This document shows, piece after piece, positions 19,001-27,890 of a stretch of 64,000 bases of DNA. Made by a program: the position numbers and the translations under genes. Source of the DNA: Methylobacter luteus IMV-B-3098 (GTDB taxonomy: Bacteria > Pseudomonadota > Gammaproteobacteria > Methylococcales > Methylomonadaceae); the NCBI RefSeq assembly GCF_000427625.1, contig NZ_KE386569.1, positions 3,677,789-3,741,788 of the forward strand, written 5' to 3'. The notes beneath the pieces are model-generated. The model was given only the letters and a program-made list of their open reading frames with translations. It searched no databases and was not told the origin of the DNA. Every line of letters starts with the position of its first letter. The first letter of the stretch is position 1.

Positions 19001-19911
19001 GGCAGATCAGGCTCGAGGGCGCAGCCATGCATCCTGAACAAACGCCTTTATTGAATATTACGAGCCGTGAAACGCTATGGCATTCAGTCAATATCGGGCA
19101 GTTGCTGTTGGAAACCGAGCGCATGCCGGGAGGCATCCGCTTCAAGCGTGTGGAACTGCTCGGGACGGATGAGAAATTGACCTTGTCAGGAACATGGAGA
19201 CAGTATGAGTCGCAGATAACAGGTCGGCTGGAGACGCCGCACTGGGGCCGGCTGCTCGCACGGCTCGGCATTACAGAAGACATGACCGAAACCAGCGGAG
19301 CCATGAATTATGACCTGCACTGGCAAGGCGCGCCGTTTCAATTTTCGTTGGCGAGTCTGAATGGGCGGGTCGATGTCGATTTAATAAACGGGCGTATCCT
19401 GAGCATAGAGCCGGGGTTCGGCCGTGTACTGGGCATGCTGGCCATGGCTCAATGGCTCAAGCGCATACAGCTTGATTTTAGCGATGTGTATGAGGAAGGA
19501 CTGACGTTTAACAGCATCAAAGGGCACTTTGATTTATTAAACGGGGTGGCTAATACCCATGATTTAGCCGTCGATGCCGTGCCTGCAAAGATTACTATTA
19601 GCGGGGATACGGATCTTGCCAATGGAACCATAGATCACGATGTGAATGTCGTGCCTAAAAGTTCTGAGGCCGTGCCTATTGCTGGTACAATTATGGGAAA
19701 AATAGCCGGCTTGGTCGCGCGCTCGTTGACCGGCGAAGACAAAGAAGGCTTCTTCTTCGGTTCGCAGTATCGCGTGAAAGGCGAGTGGGGGAATGCGGAA
19801 ATTATTCCGCTGCATGAAAACGATGGTCTGTTGCAGAAAACCTGGAATGGTATTAGCAATTTTCCCTGGTTACAGCAACGTGAGAATAATAAAGAGAGTC
19901 AATATGAATAA
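16006..19911 (+). CDS. yhdP: YhdP-type AsmA-like envelope protein
   Basis: YhdP is a very large inner-membrane-anchored periplasmic protein of the AsmA-like (repeating beta-groove) family, implicated in phospholipid transport to the outer membrane in E. coli. The 1301 residues start with one membrane segment (about 30-50) followed by a long beta-rich periplasmic part with a DUF3971-like middle (PANIMGKPVVDWLDQAFIGGRI) and an AsmA-like C-terminal part (GPFGRVLGMLAMAQWLKRI-like region). The start is uncertain: TTG 16006 or GTG 16048, neither with a strong ribosome site. The C-terminus overlaps the next gene by 8 bases. Position after rng matches E. coli. Confidence 0.9.
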   Translation: MYKAQDTSSRTFNIVPVFVIYHLTRATRHLIFWSLVAIAIGLSGVRVLLSGIESYKSNLAGSIEELIGAPVEIGRLGAKMRGFSPELVLKDIAILSSDTHKKPPIQFSEIRLGINLLDMLINRQLLSSSWVTLVGAKLTVKYKPDGSFAIVGLKASDGQPLWLMQGGKYEVLHSEINWQDEKNNSQPLIFNDVDLAIINAADAKRHRINMLMKLPPQYGNALKVSMDLEGNVFESSSIHGTVFIEGSKIKLAEWDKLGLPLTVQIDSGIGDFKAWTDWQNSQPVSIIGEAQIQQMKLVRKDKGTFPVDRLKTRFQWQAKDNQWRLYVRDFWLETADALNGTSKKWPAADFSVSGNFTEDNLSRKLAVFVKQLDLHEASGIIGFFAPLSEQQSKALTQARLRGLIENFSVFANLQEDQFAINGSFTGIGMAPQPSIPGMENLTGHIKGTDQGGTVRLATEQARLMSPELFRNALSIGKLNGIIDWRQTDSGWTLASPMIRLDNADFQSENRLRIVIPKTDGQVFMDLQSAFVGHDVSQVKHYLPANIMGKPVVDWLDQAFIGGRIKKGGMLFYGNPGDFPFKNGSGVFETLFEAEQLELAYHPEWPHIANMAADVMFLKDGLLVDVKQGRSDKVAIKQAQVAIPSMEESEYLQIQGLVAGEIGQALGFMQQTPLHSTYDALRDVITPAGNTEVALELRIPLVDTVDAKVDGTAQLNNAKLTVSSLDLPVKDISGALKFNEQGLYSDTIHATALGHTIRINLNSDEMQTMVSVAGRAGVDDLQAQFTMPWWHIAEGETAYQLQLRLPYGDKSPELTVQSTLAGVALDLPDTLGKDAGQERPLSLRFNLTSEALLPIELNYDNKLKAAISLNAKQQRIYSGHVLVGAGEVNQPGEAGLKLEINRDRLDLSEWLSLSKAAAQNQEDGDDMTSDIREIKIHSDRGIWKKTELGVFDLALKRDGGYWFGDIRSSFAKGEIQLPTGLNDGDSIKLNMDSLDISALRQIRLEGAAMHPEQTPLLNITSRETLWHSVNIGQLLLETERMPGGIRFKRVELLGTDEKLTLSGTWRQYESQITGRLETPHWGRLLARLGITEDMTETSGAMNYDLHWQGAPFQFSLASLNGRVDVDLINGRILSIEPGFGRVLGMLAMAQWLKRIQLDFSDVYEEGLTFNSIKGHFDLLNGVANTHDLAVDAVPAKITISGDTDLANGTIDHDVNVVPKSSEAVPIAGTIMGKIAGLVARSLTGEDKEGFFFGSQYRVKGEWGNAEIIPLHENDGLLQKTWNGISNFPWLQQRENNKESQYE

Positions 19912-20716
19912 ATGTGCGGCCATACAAATGGCATCAAGTCCCAGTATCAGCGCTAATCTGCTGGAAGCCGACAAGTTGATTGGCGAGGCGGCAAAAGCCG
20001 GCGCAAAGCTGGTTGCCTTGCCGGAAAATTTTGCCCTGATGGGTGAGCATGAATCGGATAAGCTCAATGCGAAAGAGCCTGATGGCTCCGGGCCTATCCA
20101 GCATTTTTTGTCCTCGGTCGCTAAAAAATACCGCGTTTGGGTGGTCGGAGGCACTATTCCATTGGCTGGCGACAATGACAATAAAACGCGGGCGGCCTGT
20201 CTTATTTACAATGACCAGGGCGAGCGAGTGGCGCGCTATGATAAAGTGCACTTGTTCGATGTCAGCGTGCCGGGTACGAATGAGGTTTACCGCGAATCGG
20301 ATACGATTGAATGCGGCACTGATCCCTTGGTGATCGATACGCCTTTCGGCAAGCTCGGTGTGGCGGTTTGCTATGACCTGCGCTTCCCTGAGTTTTTCCG
20401 CAAGATGGTAAAGCAAGGTATGGAAATACTGGTGATTCCCTCCGCGTTTACCGCCGAAACAGGTGCGGCGCATTGGGAAATATTGCTGCGTGCGCGTGCA
20501 GTGGAAAATCTGTGCTACGTCATCGCGCCCAACCAGGGCGGCTTTCATCTGAATGGCCGCAAGACCTTTGGACACAGCATGATCATCGACCCGTGGGGTG
20601 TCGTGCTGGATTGCTATAAAACCGGCGGCGGTTTCGTCTGCGCGGATATTGATCTGGAGCGCCTGGAAAGAGTCCGCGGCGCATTTCCGGCACTGAATCA
20701 TCGTCGTTTCTTTTAA
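19904..20716 (+). CDS. Nitrilase-family amidohydrolase (Nit2/omega-amidase-like)
   Basis: This is a carbon-nitrogen hydrolase of the nitrilase superfamily, similar to the Nit1/Nit2 branch (deaminated glutathione amidase or omega-amidase). The catalytic triad is visible as E41 (LPENFAL), K114 (RYDKVHLFD) and C156 (AVCYDLRFPE). The ATG at 19904 gives 270 residues; the frame is open upstream only within the end of yhdP, with which it overlaps by 8 bases. In Pseudomonas-type genomes a gene of this type likewise sits between yhdP and tldD. The exact substrate cannot be read from the sequence. Confidence 0.88.
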   Translation: MNKCAAIQMASSPSISANLLEADKLIGEAAKAGAKLVALPENFALMGEHESDKLNAKEPDGSGPIQHFLSSVAKKYRVWVVGGTIPLAGDNDNKTRAACLIYNDQGERVARYDKVHLFDVSVPGTNEVYRESDTIECGTDPLVIDTPFGKLGVAVCYDLRFPEFFRKMVKQGMEILVIPSAFTAETGAAHWEILLRARAVENLCYVIAPNQGGFHLNGRKTFGHSMIIDPWGVVLDCYKTGGGFVCADIDLERLERVRGAFPALNHRRFF

Positions 20717-20730
20717 AGATATAGTCATCT

Positions 20731-21321
20731 ATGCAAATAACCGTTAAAAATTTAATTCCTGTTGCATTGTTGACTGCGGTCTTGGTTTCCTGTGGAACAA
20801 CGGAAGAGGCTCATTACCGCGACACCTCTATGCTTGAAAGGCCTCCGACACTGGTCGCCAACAAACCGGCCAATGAACAAAAGGAAGCCGACAGTAACTC
20901 CGAGTCGGAAGAGGAAGCCAAAACCGGGCTCGGAACTAAAGTCTATATGACTGATTCAAATTCAACGTTGTTTGTCATCAAGCAGCCTTTCGACGAAGCC
21001 TGGAACACTCTTGCTCAAGCTTTAAAGCAACAGGATATCGAAATTACGGATCGTAACCGGGAGGAAAAGGCTTATTATGTCACCTATGATCCTGACGATT
21101 ATGACCCTGGAAGCTCTTTCTCGTTTTTCAAGGATGACTATGCCGAAGAAGATTATTTGCTAAAACTGGAAGCCAGAGACGACGGAACGGCAATAAGCGC
21201 TGAAGCCGTTGATAAAACCAACCCTGATAGTTCATCTGATAATGGCAAACCAACCGATGGTGCAGGGAGATTGTTGAAGTCATTGCATGAAACCCTACGC
21301 GATGACCTGAAAAAAGAATAG
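20731..21321 (+). CDS. BamC/NlpB-like outer-membrane lipoprotein
   Basis: A 196-residue predicted lipoprotein: signal peptide with lipobox LVSC and Cys21. Then comes a low-complexity acidic stretch (about 50-65), and a folded part with PFDEAWNTLAQALKQQDIEITDRNREEKAYYVTY that resembles the BamC (NlpB) repeat fold. Together with the RDTSMLERPP segment after the lipobox, this suggests a short BamC-type member of the BAM complex. The resemblance is partial and only one such domain is visible, so I leave the symbol blank. It lies between the nitrilase-type gene and tldD and is probably cotranscribed with the former. Confidence 0.6.
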   Translation: MQITVKNLIPVALLTAVLVSCGTTEEAHYRDTSMLERPPTLVANKPANEQKEADSNSESEEEAKTGLGTKVYMTDSNSTLFVIKQPFDEAWNTLAQALKQQDIEITDRNREEKAYYVTYDPDDYDPGSSFSFFKDDYAEEDYLLKLEARDDGTAISAEAVDKTNPDSSSDNGKPTDGAGRLLKSLHETLRDDLKKE

Positions 21322-21369
21322 CGCTCCGGAACTATCTGTTGCGCTAATAACACTAATTTAAATTTTTGT

Positions 21370-22809
21370 ATGGAACTATTAAACCTTGCAAGACAATCAA
21401 TCCTGACGCCGGCCGGCATACAGGATGGCGATATCGAAAAAATCATGAACCAGCTGCTCAGCGCACCGGTTGATGCGGCGGATATTTATTTTCAGTCCAG
21501 CCATTTCGAATCCTGGATCATGGAGGGCGGCATCATAAAAGAAGGCAGCCATAACATCGAGCAGGGCGCCGGCGTACGTGCAGTGTCGGGCGAAAAAACC
21601 GGTTTTGCCTACAGCGACCGGATTGAACTGCCAGTACTGCTGGAGGCGGCCAGCAATGTTAAAGCCATCGTCCGGCAAGGACAGGAAGCACAAGTCGGCA
21701 TCGTGAAAGCAGCCAACTGGCCGCTCTATTATGCGCCGCTGAACCCATTGAAATCCCTGGCGGACCAGCAGAAAATCGATTTGTTGCGCAGGGTCGACAT
21801 CGAGACTCGCAAGCTGGACAGCCGTATTGAAGAAGTCATCGTCAGCCTGGTCGGTGTTCATGAAAGTATTCTTGTAGCCAATCAGGACGGCTCGCTGGCG
21901 GCCGATGTCCGGCCGTTGGTGCGCATGAATGTCACTGTGATCGTACAGGCAAATGGCCGACGCGAGCAGGGCAGCATGGGCGGCGGGGCGCGTAGCGATT
22001 ACAGCGGTTTCATCGATCATGACAAGGCGCTCGAATACGGCAGGGAAGCGGTCAGACAGGCGCTGGTCAATCTGGAGGCTGTCGAGGCGCCGGCCGGCAA
22101 CATGACTGTCGTGCTGGGGCCAGGCTGGCCCGGCATTTTGCTGCATGAAGCGATAGGGCACGGCCTGGAAGGCGATTTCAATCGTAAAGGCACGTCCGCA
22201 TTCAGCGGCAGGGTCGGCCAGCGGGTCGCCTCCGATTTGTGCACTGTTGTCGATGATGGCACGCTGCCAAACCGGCGCGGCTCATTGAGCATCGATGACG
22301 AAGGCACGCCGACCGAGAAAACCGTATTGATTGAAAACGGTATTCTGAAAGGTTATATGCAGGACAAGCTCAATGCCCGCCTGATGGGCGTCAAGCCTAC
22401 CGGCAACGGCCGGCGGGAATCCTATGCGCATCTGCCGATGCCGCGCATGACCAACACCTATATGCTACCTGGGCCGCATAATCCGGAAGAAATCATAAGA
22501 TCAGTAAAAAAGGGTCTTTACGCGAAGAATTTCGGTGGTGGTCAGGTTGACATTACTTCCGGCAAGTTCGTATTCTCCGCCAGTGAAGCCTATCTGATCG
22601 AGGATGGAAAAATCACGCAGGCCGTCAAAGGCGCGACCCTCATCGGCAACGGTCCCGATGTACTGACCAAGGTGTCCATGGTGGGCACCGATCTGGAACT
22701 GGACAGCGGCGTCGGCACCTGCGGCAAGGACGGCCAGAGCGTACCGGTCGGCGTCGGTCAGCCTACGCTGAAAATTGACGGGCTGACCGTCGGTGGCACC
22801 AGTGTTTAG
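21370..22809 (+). CDS. tldD: TldD metalloprotease subunit
   Basis: TldD is the catalytic subunit of the TldD/TldE heterodimer, a zinc protease that trims unfolded peptides, for example in microcin B17 maturation and CcdA turnover. At 479 residues it has normal size. The zinc site is [12 protein letters not shown] (HExxxH), and the [11 protein letters not shown] and [25 protein letters not shown] stretches are family marks. Its partner pmbA lies 131 bases downstream. The intervening gap carries a short stretch (CTTGTGTTTCTTTGTGGT, near 22865) that may be half of a dispersed repeat. Confidence 0.97.
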   Translation: MELLNLARQSILTPAGIQDGDIEKIMNQLLSAPVDAADIYFQSSHFESWIMEGGIIKEGSHNIEQGAGVRAVSGEKTGFAYSDRIELPVLLEAASNVKAIVRQGQEAQVGIVKAANWPLYYAPLNPLKSLADQQKIDLLRRVDIETRKLDSRIEEVIVSLVGVHESILVANQDGSLAADVRPLVRMNVTVIVQANGRREQGSMGGGARSDYSGFIDHDKALEYGREAVRQALVNLEAVEAPAGNMTVVLGPGWPGILLHEAIGHGLEGDFNRKGTSAFSGRVGQRVASDLCTVVDDGTLPNRRGSLSIDDEGTPTEKTVLIENGILKGYMQDKLNARLMGVKPTGNGRRESYAHLPMPRMTNTYMLPGPHNPEEIIRSVKKGLYAKNFGGGQVDITSGKFVFSASEAYLIEDGKITQAVKGATLIGNGPDVLTKVSMVGTDLELDSGVGTCGKDGQSVPVGVGQPTLKIDGLTVGGTSV

Positions 22810-22940
22810 ATGAAGATGAACCATTAGAATTTATAGCTGCCGCGAGGATTGCGAAGATAAACATCTTGTGTTTCTTTGTGGTGAATACAAAAGACACTTT
22901 TAGGCGGCACTTAAACCTAAAAACAATAACTTAAGAACAT

Positions 22941-24275
22941 ATGTTGCAGACCCAGGAAGAAATCAGCCGATTAAAAACGATTGTTCAGTCCATACTGGAT
23001 GAGGCTAAAAACCAAGGCGCCAGCGCAGCCGAAGCCGGCTTGAGTCAGGAAAGCGGCTTATCCGTAACGGCTCGCCTCGGCGATGTCGAAACGATAGAGC
23101 ATCATCGCGATCAGGGGCTTGGCGTGACCGTCTACTTCGGCCAGCGGAAAGGTTCCGCCAGCTCGACGGATTTATCGCCGGAATCGATCAGGGAAACCGT
23201 CAGCGCGGCTTGTAGTATTGCCCGCTATACCAGCGAAGACGAATATTCCGGCTTACCGGAAAAAGAACAGCTGGCGACTGAATTTCCGGATCTGGAACTT
23301 AGTCATCCGTGGGATCTGCGCGCCGATGAGGCCATCGCGCTGGCTATCGAGTGCGAAAATGCCGCGCGCGGCTATCATGCGGAAATCAGCAATTCTGAAG
23401 GCGCATCGGTCAATACCCATCAGGGCATCCGGGTTATGGGCAATACACTGGGCTTTCTGCAAGGGTATGCCTCGACCCGTCACTCACTGAGCTGTTCTGT
23501 ATTGGCACAACGCGGAGACAGCATGCAACGCGATTACTGGTACACTGTGTCCAGAAATGCTCACAATCTCGAGTCGGCCGCTGATGTCGGCAGAAAAGCT
23601 GCTGAACGGACCCTCCGTCGCTTGCAGGGCCGCAGTTTAAGCACTCGGCAATGTCCGGTCATGTACGCGGCCGAGGTCGCTTCGGGGCTTCTGGGGTCGT
23701 TTATCAGCGCGATCAGCGGCGGTAACTTGTACCGCAAATCATCATTTTTGCTCGATACGCTCGATACGCAAGTTTTTCCCGAATTTGTCCGTATTCACGA
23801 GCAACCGCGTTTAAAAGGTGCCTTGGGCAGTGCCAATTATGATGGCGAAGGCGTCGCTACTCAAACGCGCGATATCGTCAGCAACGGCATTCTGCGCGGC
23901 TATGTTCTGGGCACCTATTCGGCCCGCAAGCTCGGCATGCGCAGTACCGGCAATGCCGGCGGCGTGCATAATTTAACGATTGATCCTGGTGAATATGATT
24001 ATCTGGGCATGTTAAAACAGCTCAATACCGGTTTATTGGTGACAGAACTGATGGGGCAAGGCGTCAATACGGTGACGGGCGACTATTCGCGCGGCGCTGC
24101 CGGATTCTGGGTCGAAAACGGCGAAATACAATATCCGGTCGAAGAAATCACGATCGCCGGAAATCTGAGAGACATGTTTAAAAATATCGTGGCCGTCGGC
24201 AGCGATGTCGATTACCGCAGCAATATCCGTACGGGTTCAATACTGGTTGAACGCATGTCTATTGCCGGGCAATAA
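22941..24275 (+). CDS. pmbA: TldE/PmbA, partner subunit of TldD
   Basis: PmbA (TldE) forms the TldD/TldE protease but lacks the zinc motif; it shapes the substrate channel. The 444-residue sequence has GLGVTVYFGQRKGSASSTDLS near the N-terminus and GNAGGVHNLTIDPGEYDYLGMLKQLNTGLLVTELMGQGVN in the C-terminal half, where the equivalent of the TldD HExxxH site is absent. ATG 22941 is used. In E. coli tldD and pmbA are far apart; here they are neighbours. A hairpin follows the stop at 24289-24312. Confidence 0.96.
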   Translation: MLQTQEEISRLKTIVQSILDEAKNQGASAAEAGLSQESGLSVTARLGDVETIEHHRDQGLGVTVYFGQRKGSASSTDLSPESIRETVSAACSIARYTSEDEYSGLPEKEQLATEFPDLELSHPWDLRADEAIALAIECENAARGYHAEISNSEGASVNTHQGIRVMGNTLGFLQGYASTRHSLSCSVLAQRGDSMQRDYWYTVSRNAHNLESAADVGRKAAERTLRRLQGRSLSTRQCPVMYAAEVASGLLGSFISAISGGNLYRKSSFLLDTLDTQVFPEFVRIHEQPRLKGALGSANYDGEGVATQTRDIVSNGILRGYVLGTYSARKLGMRSTGNAGGVHNLTIDPGEYDYLGMLKQLNTGLLVTELMGQGVNTVTGDYSRGAAGFWVENGEIQYPVEEITIAGNLRDMFKNIVAVGSDVDYRSNIRTGSILVERMSIAGQ

Positions 24276-24288
24276 ACCATTCAAGTGA

Positions 24289-24312
24289 CAGGGCGATGCG
24301 CTGATCGCCCTG
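24289..24312. terminator. Hairpin between convergent pmbA and pyrD
   Basis: CAGGGCGAT (24289-24297) and ATCGCCCTG (24304-24312) form a perfect 9-bp stem with a 6-base loop. TGA and TCA flank it and extend the stem by three pairs after a single bulge. There is no long T-run. Location between two converging genes supports a bidirectional 3'-end role. Confidence 0.6.
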
Positions 24313-24318
24313 GTCAAA

Positions 24319-25332
24319 TCACAGGCTTTTTACAATATCTTCTACCAACTGCGGCCCTTTATAAATAAGACCGCTGTATATCTGCACCAGACTTGCACCT
24401 GCCGCTATTTTTTCTTGGGCATCGGCAGCGCTCAAAATCCCACCGGCCGCGATAATCGGGCAGCGACCATTCAATTCGGCGGTCAGTTCGCGCACGACTG
24501 CGGTAGACTTATCCTTGACCGGTGCGCCGCTCAATCCCCCCATTTCATGCGCCAGTGGATGCCCTGCAATCATGTCGCGCGCAATAGTGGTATTTGTGGC
24601 GATGACGCCGTCGATTTCAAATTCCAGCAGCAGCTTGGCAATATGATTGATTTCATCGGTTGTCAGATCCGGCGCGATTTTCAGTACCAGAGGCACGTAT
24701 TTGCCGTGTTCCTGTTGTAGCTTGAGCTGTTCTTCTTTTAACGCGGAAATCAGGCTTTTGATCTCATCGCCTTGTTGCAGTTGACGCAGATTCTTCGTAT
24801 TTGGAGATGAAATATTGATCGTGACGTAACTGGCCGAGCTATAGGCTTTGCGCAAGCCGATCAGATAATCGTCGACGGCGTTTTCAATCGGAGTGTCGAA
24901 ATTCTTACCGATATTAATGCCCAATATGCCGGTGTAACGGCTTTGTTTGACCTGTGCCAGCAAGTGATCGATTCCATGATTATTAAACCCCATGCGGTTT
25001 ATGATAGCCTGGTGCTCAGGCAGCCTGAACAGCCGTGGTTTCGGATTGCCCGGCTGCGGCCTCGGTGTTACGGTGCCTATTTCTACAAAGCCGAAGCCTA
25101 AAGCGGCCAAGCTGTCCAGGTAGTCGCCGTTCTTGTCCAGGCCTGCTGCCAGGCCGACAGGATTCTTGAATTCCAGACCCATGAGCCTGACCGGTTTGTC
25201 TTCGATGGCCGGATAGATCAATTTTGATAAGCCGGACGCATGCGCCGCATTTAATAGTTTCAGTGTGACTTCATGAGCTGTTTCCGGATCAAGCGAAAAT
25301 AACAGAGGGCGGAGTAAGGGATAAAGATTCAT
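24319..25332 (-). CDS. pyrD: Dihydroorotate dehydrogenase, quinone-dependent (class 2)
   Basis: PyrD oxidises dihydroorotate to orotate, passing electrons through FMN to the quinone pool at the inner membrane. The ATG at 25332 ([21 protein letters not shown]) matches the class-2 N-terminal amphipathic helix, so the upstream eight codons of the frame are excluded; the product has 337 residues. FMN and substrate motifs include [36 protein letters not shown] (with the catalytic serine of class 2) and ATNTTIARD. It is convergent with pmbA and is followed upstream by thiO. Confidence 0.96.
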   Translation of the reverse strand: MNLYPLLRPLLFSLDPETAHEVTLKLLNAAHASGLSKLIYPAIEDKPVRLMGLEFKNPVGLAAGLDKNGDYLDSLAALGFGFVEIGTVTPRPQPGNPKPRLFRLPEHQAIINRMGFNNHGIDHLLAQVKQSRYTGILGINIGKNFDTPIENAVDDYLIGLRKAYSSASYVTINISSPNTKNLRQLQQGDEIKSLISALKEEQLKLQQEHGKYVPLVLKIAPDLTTDEINHIAKLLLEFEIDGVIATNTTIARDMIAGHPLAHEMGGLSGAPVKDKSTAVVRELTAELNGRCPIIAAGGILSAADAQEKIAAGASLVQIYSGLIYKGPQLVEDIVKSL

Positions 25333-25393
25333 AGGCTGTGTTAGTGCTTCGGGCAAATAAGTTCAATAAAAAATCCGTTGGGCGGCTTTCTGA

Positions 25394-26494
25394 CTAATGT
25401 GGGCTCGATAATCTATAAGGTTCCGACGCCACAACCGCAGGGCGGTCCAGGATAAGATCGACCATCAGTTGCGCCGAAGCGGGCCCCATCGCCAATCCGT
25501 TTCTGAAATGGCCGGCATTCAGGCTTAAATTAGCGATTTCAGGATGCTTATCAATATACGGCACGCCATGTTTGGTGCCCGGCCGTAAACCGGCCCAATG
25601 GTTTATCAGCGGATAGTTTTTAAGCGCGGGCAGCAGATTTAACGCGAAACTCTCCAGCCGGTCCCGGGCTTCCGTCGTCGTAGTCTTGTTGAAATCATCC
25701 TGTTCCACTGTGCTGCCTGCCAGGATTTTTCCGTCCAGGCGCGGAATCAGGTATTGGTCTTCATCCAGCACCATGTACGGCAATGTGTCCGGCCTGGCGT
25801 CAAACAACAGCATTTGGCCTTTGACAGGTGCGATTTCAGGCGCATGGCCAATAGACGGAAAAAACTGTTGAAACAATTGTCCGGTCCAGGCGCCCGCGCA
25901 AAGAATCAATTGGTTGACAGCAAACTGGCCGGTGCTGGTGGTGATAGAGGTAATGCGGCCTTGCGCCAGCGTAACGTCTTCTAGCTCGCATTGTTCAATC
26001 AGGCGGATGCCTTTGTTTATCAGGTCCTGCTTTAGCGATTTGACCAGACGGGGGTTGCGCGCCTGTGCGATATCAGGCATCCAGAGCGGGTTATCGGGTT
26101 GTGTATTGAGCAGATTGAAAAATTCGGCGCCGGCTGATTCAAAACGGACGTCGTTAGCGCGGCACCAATTGGTGGCGGCAGCAATATCAGGATTTTTAGC
26201 CATCAGCAATCCGCAGGGATTCCATTCCGGGTCTATTCCGGCTTCGGCTTTCAGTTGCGAAGCCAACGCGGGATATAAAATCAGACTTTGTATGACCAGT
26301 CGCGTAATTGCATCCGGTTGTCGCCACGGATAAAGCGGCAGCAAAATGCCCCCGCCGGCCCACGAGGACTCCCGCCCGATCTGATTTTTTTCGATAACAG
26401 TCACTGTAGCGCCTGCCTGGAAAAATTCACGAGCGGTTAAGAGGCCGATAACGCCCCCGCCTATAATAGTAATATCCGGGATTTTGTTGTTCAT
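25394..26494 (-). CDS. thiO: Glycine oxidase, thiamine pathway
   Basis: ThiO is an FAD enzyme of the DAO family that oxidises glycine to the imine needed for the thiazole part of thiamine. The ATG at 26494 gives 366 residues starting MNNKIPDITIIGGGVIGLLTAREF, an N-terminal dinucleotide-binding motif; a 33-residue shift of the start to the earlier ATG is not supported. RESSWAGGGILLPLYPW and the C-terminal NHWAGLRPGTKHGVPYI and GHFRNGLAMGPASAQLM are ThiO-like. No other thi genes are adjacent. A different DAO-family amine oxidase remains possible. Confidence 0.87.
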   Translation of the reverse strand: MNNKIPDITIIGGGVIGLLTAREFFQAGATVTVIEKNQIGRESSWAGGGILLPLYPWRQPDAITRLVIQSLILYPALASQLKAEAGIDPEWNPCGLLMAKNPDIAAATNWCRANDVRFESAGAEFFNLLNTQPDNPLWMPDIAQARNPRLVKSLKQDLINKGIRLIEQCELEDVTLAQGRITSITTSTGQFAVNQLILCAGAWTGQLFQQFFPSIGHAPEIAPVKGQMLLFDARPDTLPYMVLDEDQYLIPRLDGKILAGSTVEQDDFNKTTTTEARDRLESFALNLLPALKNYPLINHWAGLRPGTKHGVPYIDKHPEIANLSLNAGHFRNGLAMGPASAQLMVDLILDRPAVVASEPYRLSSPH

Positions 26495-26825
26495 AAGATA
26501 AAAAATATTTGGATAAGCAAATATGCTGCTAATGGTAAATATTTGCATTATAACTTACCCAAAAGATTGCGCAGCACGGCAAAAAATTTAGTCGAGCTTA
26601 AGAGGCTACATTGAGACAAATCTGTTGTTTTTTAAATACAAATTAATAAATAAAACTAATCTTCTTTGATTACTTATTGATAATTAAGGACTTTTTTTTG
26701 CAAAAAAATTGATGTTAAAACTTGTAGCGAATCAGTTTTACTGCTATATTTAGCCCGTGAAAAAGGCTTTGTTGTAAGAAGGCAAATTTTATAAATAATA
26801 ACAACCACCTCATGAGGGGGAAGTA
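26495..26825. other. AT-rich divergent region thiO / outer-membrane protein
   Basis: About 331 bases of AT-rich DNA between divergent genes. The right part holds the likely promoter and leader of the outer-membrane protein gene (see 26722-26750) and its ribosome site GAGGGGGAAG just before the ATG at 26826. The left part holds no feature I can name. Confidence 0.6.
26722..26750 (+). promoter_or_regulatory. Likely promoter of the outer-membrane protein gene
   Basis: TTGTAG (26722-26727) and TATATT (26745-26750) are separated by 17 bases, leaving a leader of about 70 bases. The -10 differs from consensus by one base; the -35 keeps only TTG. Preceding T- and A-runs would act as an UP-like element. 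Prediction only. Confidence 0.45.
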
Positions 26826-27728
26826 ATGACTTTTACAAAAACTAAATTAGCGCTGGGTATCGCCACAGCAACATTAACCATGGCGGGTGCCCTGGTTTCT
26901 CCACAAGCAGTCGCTCATTCCAAAGCAGAGCGAGTTGCCGAGTCTGCCAACAGCAGGGCCGAAGCACTAGAAGCCCAAATGAACCAGATGCAACAAATGA
27001 TGCAGTCCATGCAGTCTGAACTGAACCGCGTCAAAGCTGAATCAACTCGTCCTTCCGCAGAATCTGAAAAAGTCCAGGAACTGGATCAATGGATGACATC
27101 GGTTAAATCTCAACCTGTTGAAGCAGACGATCACCACGATAATACTCTTTTCTTCCGTGGCGGTTATGCTCACTCAGATAACGCTAGAAATGGTGTTTCC
27201 ATTGAAAGTACTGTAGCGCCAGTTGGTGCCCAAGATCAGTCTGATACCGATGCATGGTATATCGGTGCAGGTTTTGATTTTGGTTTGACTCATGATGTCT
27301 GGGGGTTGATGGACAATACCCAAGTGTTGGCTGAATTGATGTTCGAATACAAAGAGTTTGGCGCGAATGTACAAGGAAATGCTTTAGCAAATATGCCAAC
27401 TCAGTTAGCTGGCGGCGCTTTAAATCCTCGTTCTGTGACTGTCAATCAATTAACTTTGACCGCAGCGCCTAAAATCAAATTCATGGAAGGCAGTGACTTC
27501 AGACCTTGGGTCATCCCAGTCGGTTTAGGTTTGCACGTTATCAGTCCGCCCTCTGAGTCTATTACCGTGTTGAATCCAGGCATCATGTTCGGTGGCGGTG
27601 CGGATTACAGAGTATGGAAAGATATCTTCATCGGTGCTGATGCCCGTTACCATCTAACCGGTGGGGCTGCTGACGGGGTAAATACCGATGGTTTCACAGC
27701 CGGTGGTTACTTAGGAATAGGCTTCTAA
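26826..27728 (+). CDS. Outer-membrane beta-barrel protein with N-terminal coiled coil
   Basis: A 300-residue exported protein. The signal peptide ends AVA with predicted cleavage after residue 30. Next is a Gln/Met-rich coiled coil (about 34-75, MNQMQQMMQSMQSEL) and a basic-polar linker. The C-terminal domain (about 100-300) has alternating, glycine-rich strands (YIGAGFDFGL, GGGADYRVW, GGYLGIGF) ending in phenylalanine, as expected for an outer-membrane beta-barrel. The strong ribosome site, own promoter and strong terminator suggest an abundant protein. Its substrate or role is unknown to me; similar coiled-coil plus barrel proteins exist in methanotrophs, an inference from memory. Confidence 0.72.
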   Translation: MTFTKTKLALGIATATLTMAGALVSPQAVAHSKAERVAESANSRAEALEAQMNQMQQMMQSMQSELNRVKAESTRPSAESEKVQELDQWMTSVKSQPVEADDHHDNTLFFRGGYAHSDNARNGVSIESTVAPVGAQDQSDTDAWYIGAGFDFGLTHDVWGLMDNTQVLAELMFEYKEFGANVQGNALANMPTQLAGGALNPRSVTVNQLTLTAAPKIKFMEGSDFRPWVIPVGLGLHVISPPSESITVLNPGIMFGGGADYRVWKDIFIGADARYHLTGGAADGVNTDGFTAGGYLGIGF

Positions 27729-27754
27729 GCTAAGAACTTAAAAACTGATCCTAT

Positions 27755-27786
27755 AAAAAAGGGAGGGTGTGCCCCTCCCTTTTTTT
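27755..27786 (+). terminator. Intrinsic terminator after the outer-membrane protein gene
   Basis: GGGAGGG (27761-27767), a 5-base loop and CCCTCCC (27773-27779), flanked by A6 on the left and T7 (27780-27786) on the right, make a textbook bidirectional-looking terminator 26 bases after the stop. Confidence 0.93.
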
Positions 27787-27890
27787 ATGCACGGAGAAAA
27801 AATAAGCGCAAGGCGAAAGGCTCAAGGTAAAATAGCATTTTTTCTGGTTTCTGCGCTCGCAGAAGCCAAGCAAAATGAATGCTATAAGCC

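Noticed and set aside
19934-20728. A 264-codon open frame on - opposite the nitrilase-family gene
   Set aside because: Antisense shadow; the + strand has all three catalytic residues of the nitrilase family in frame.
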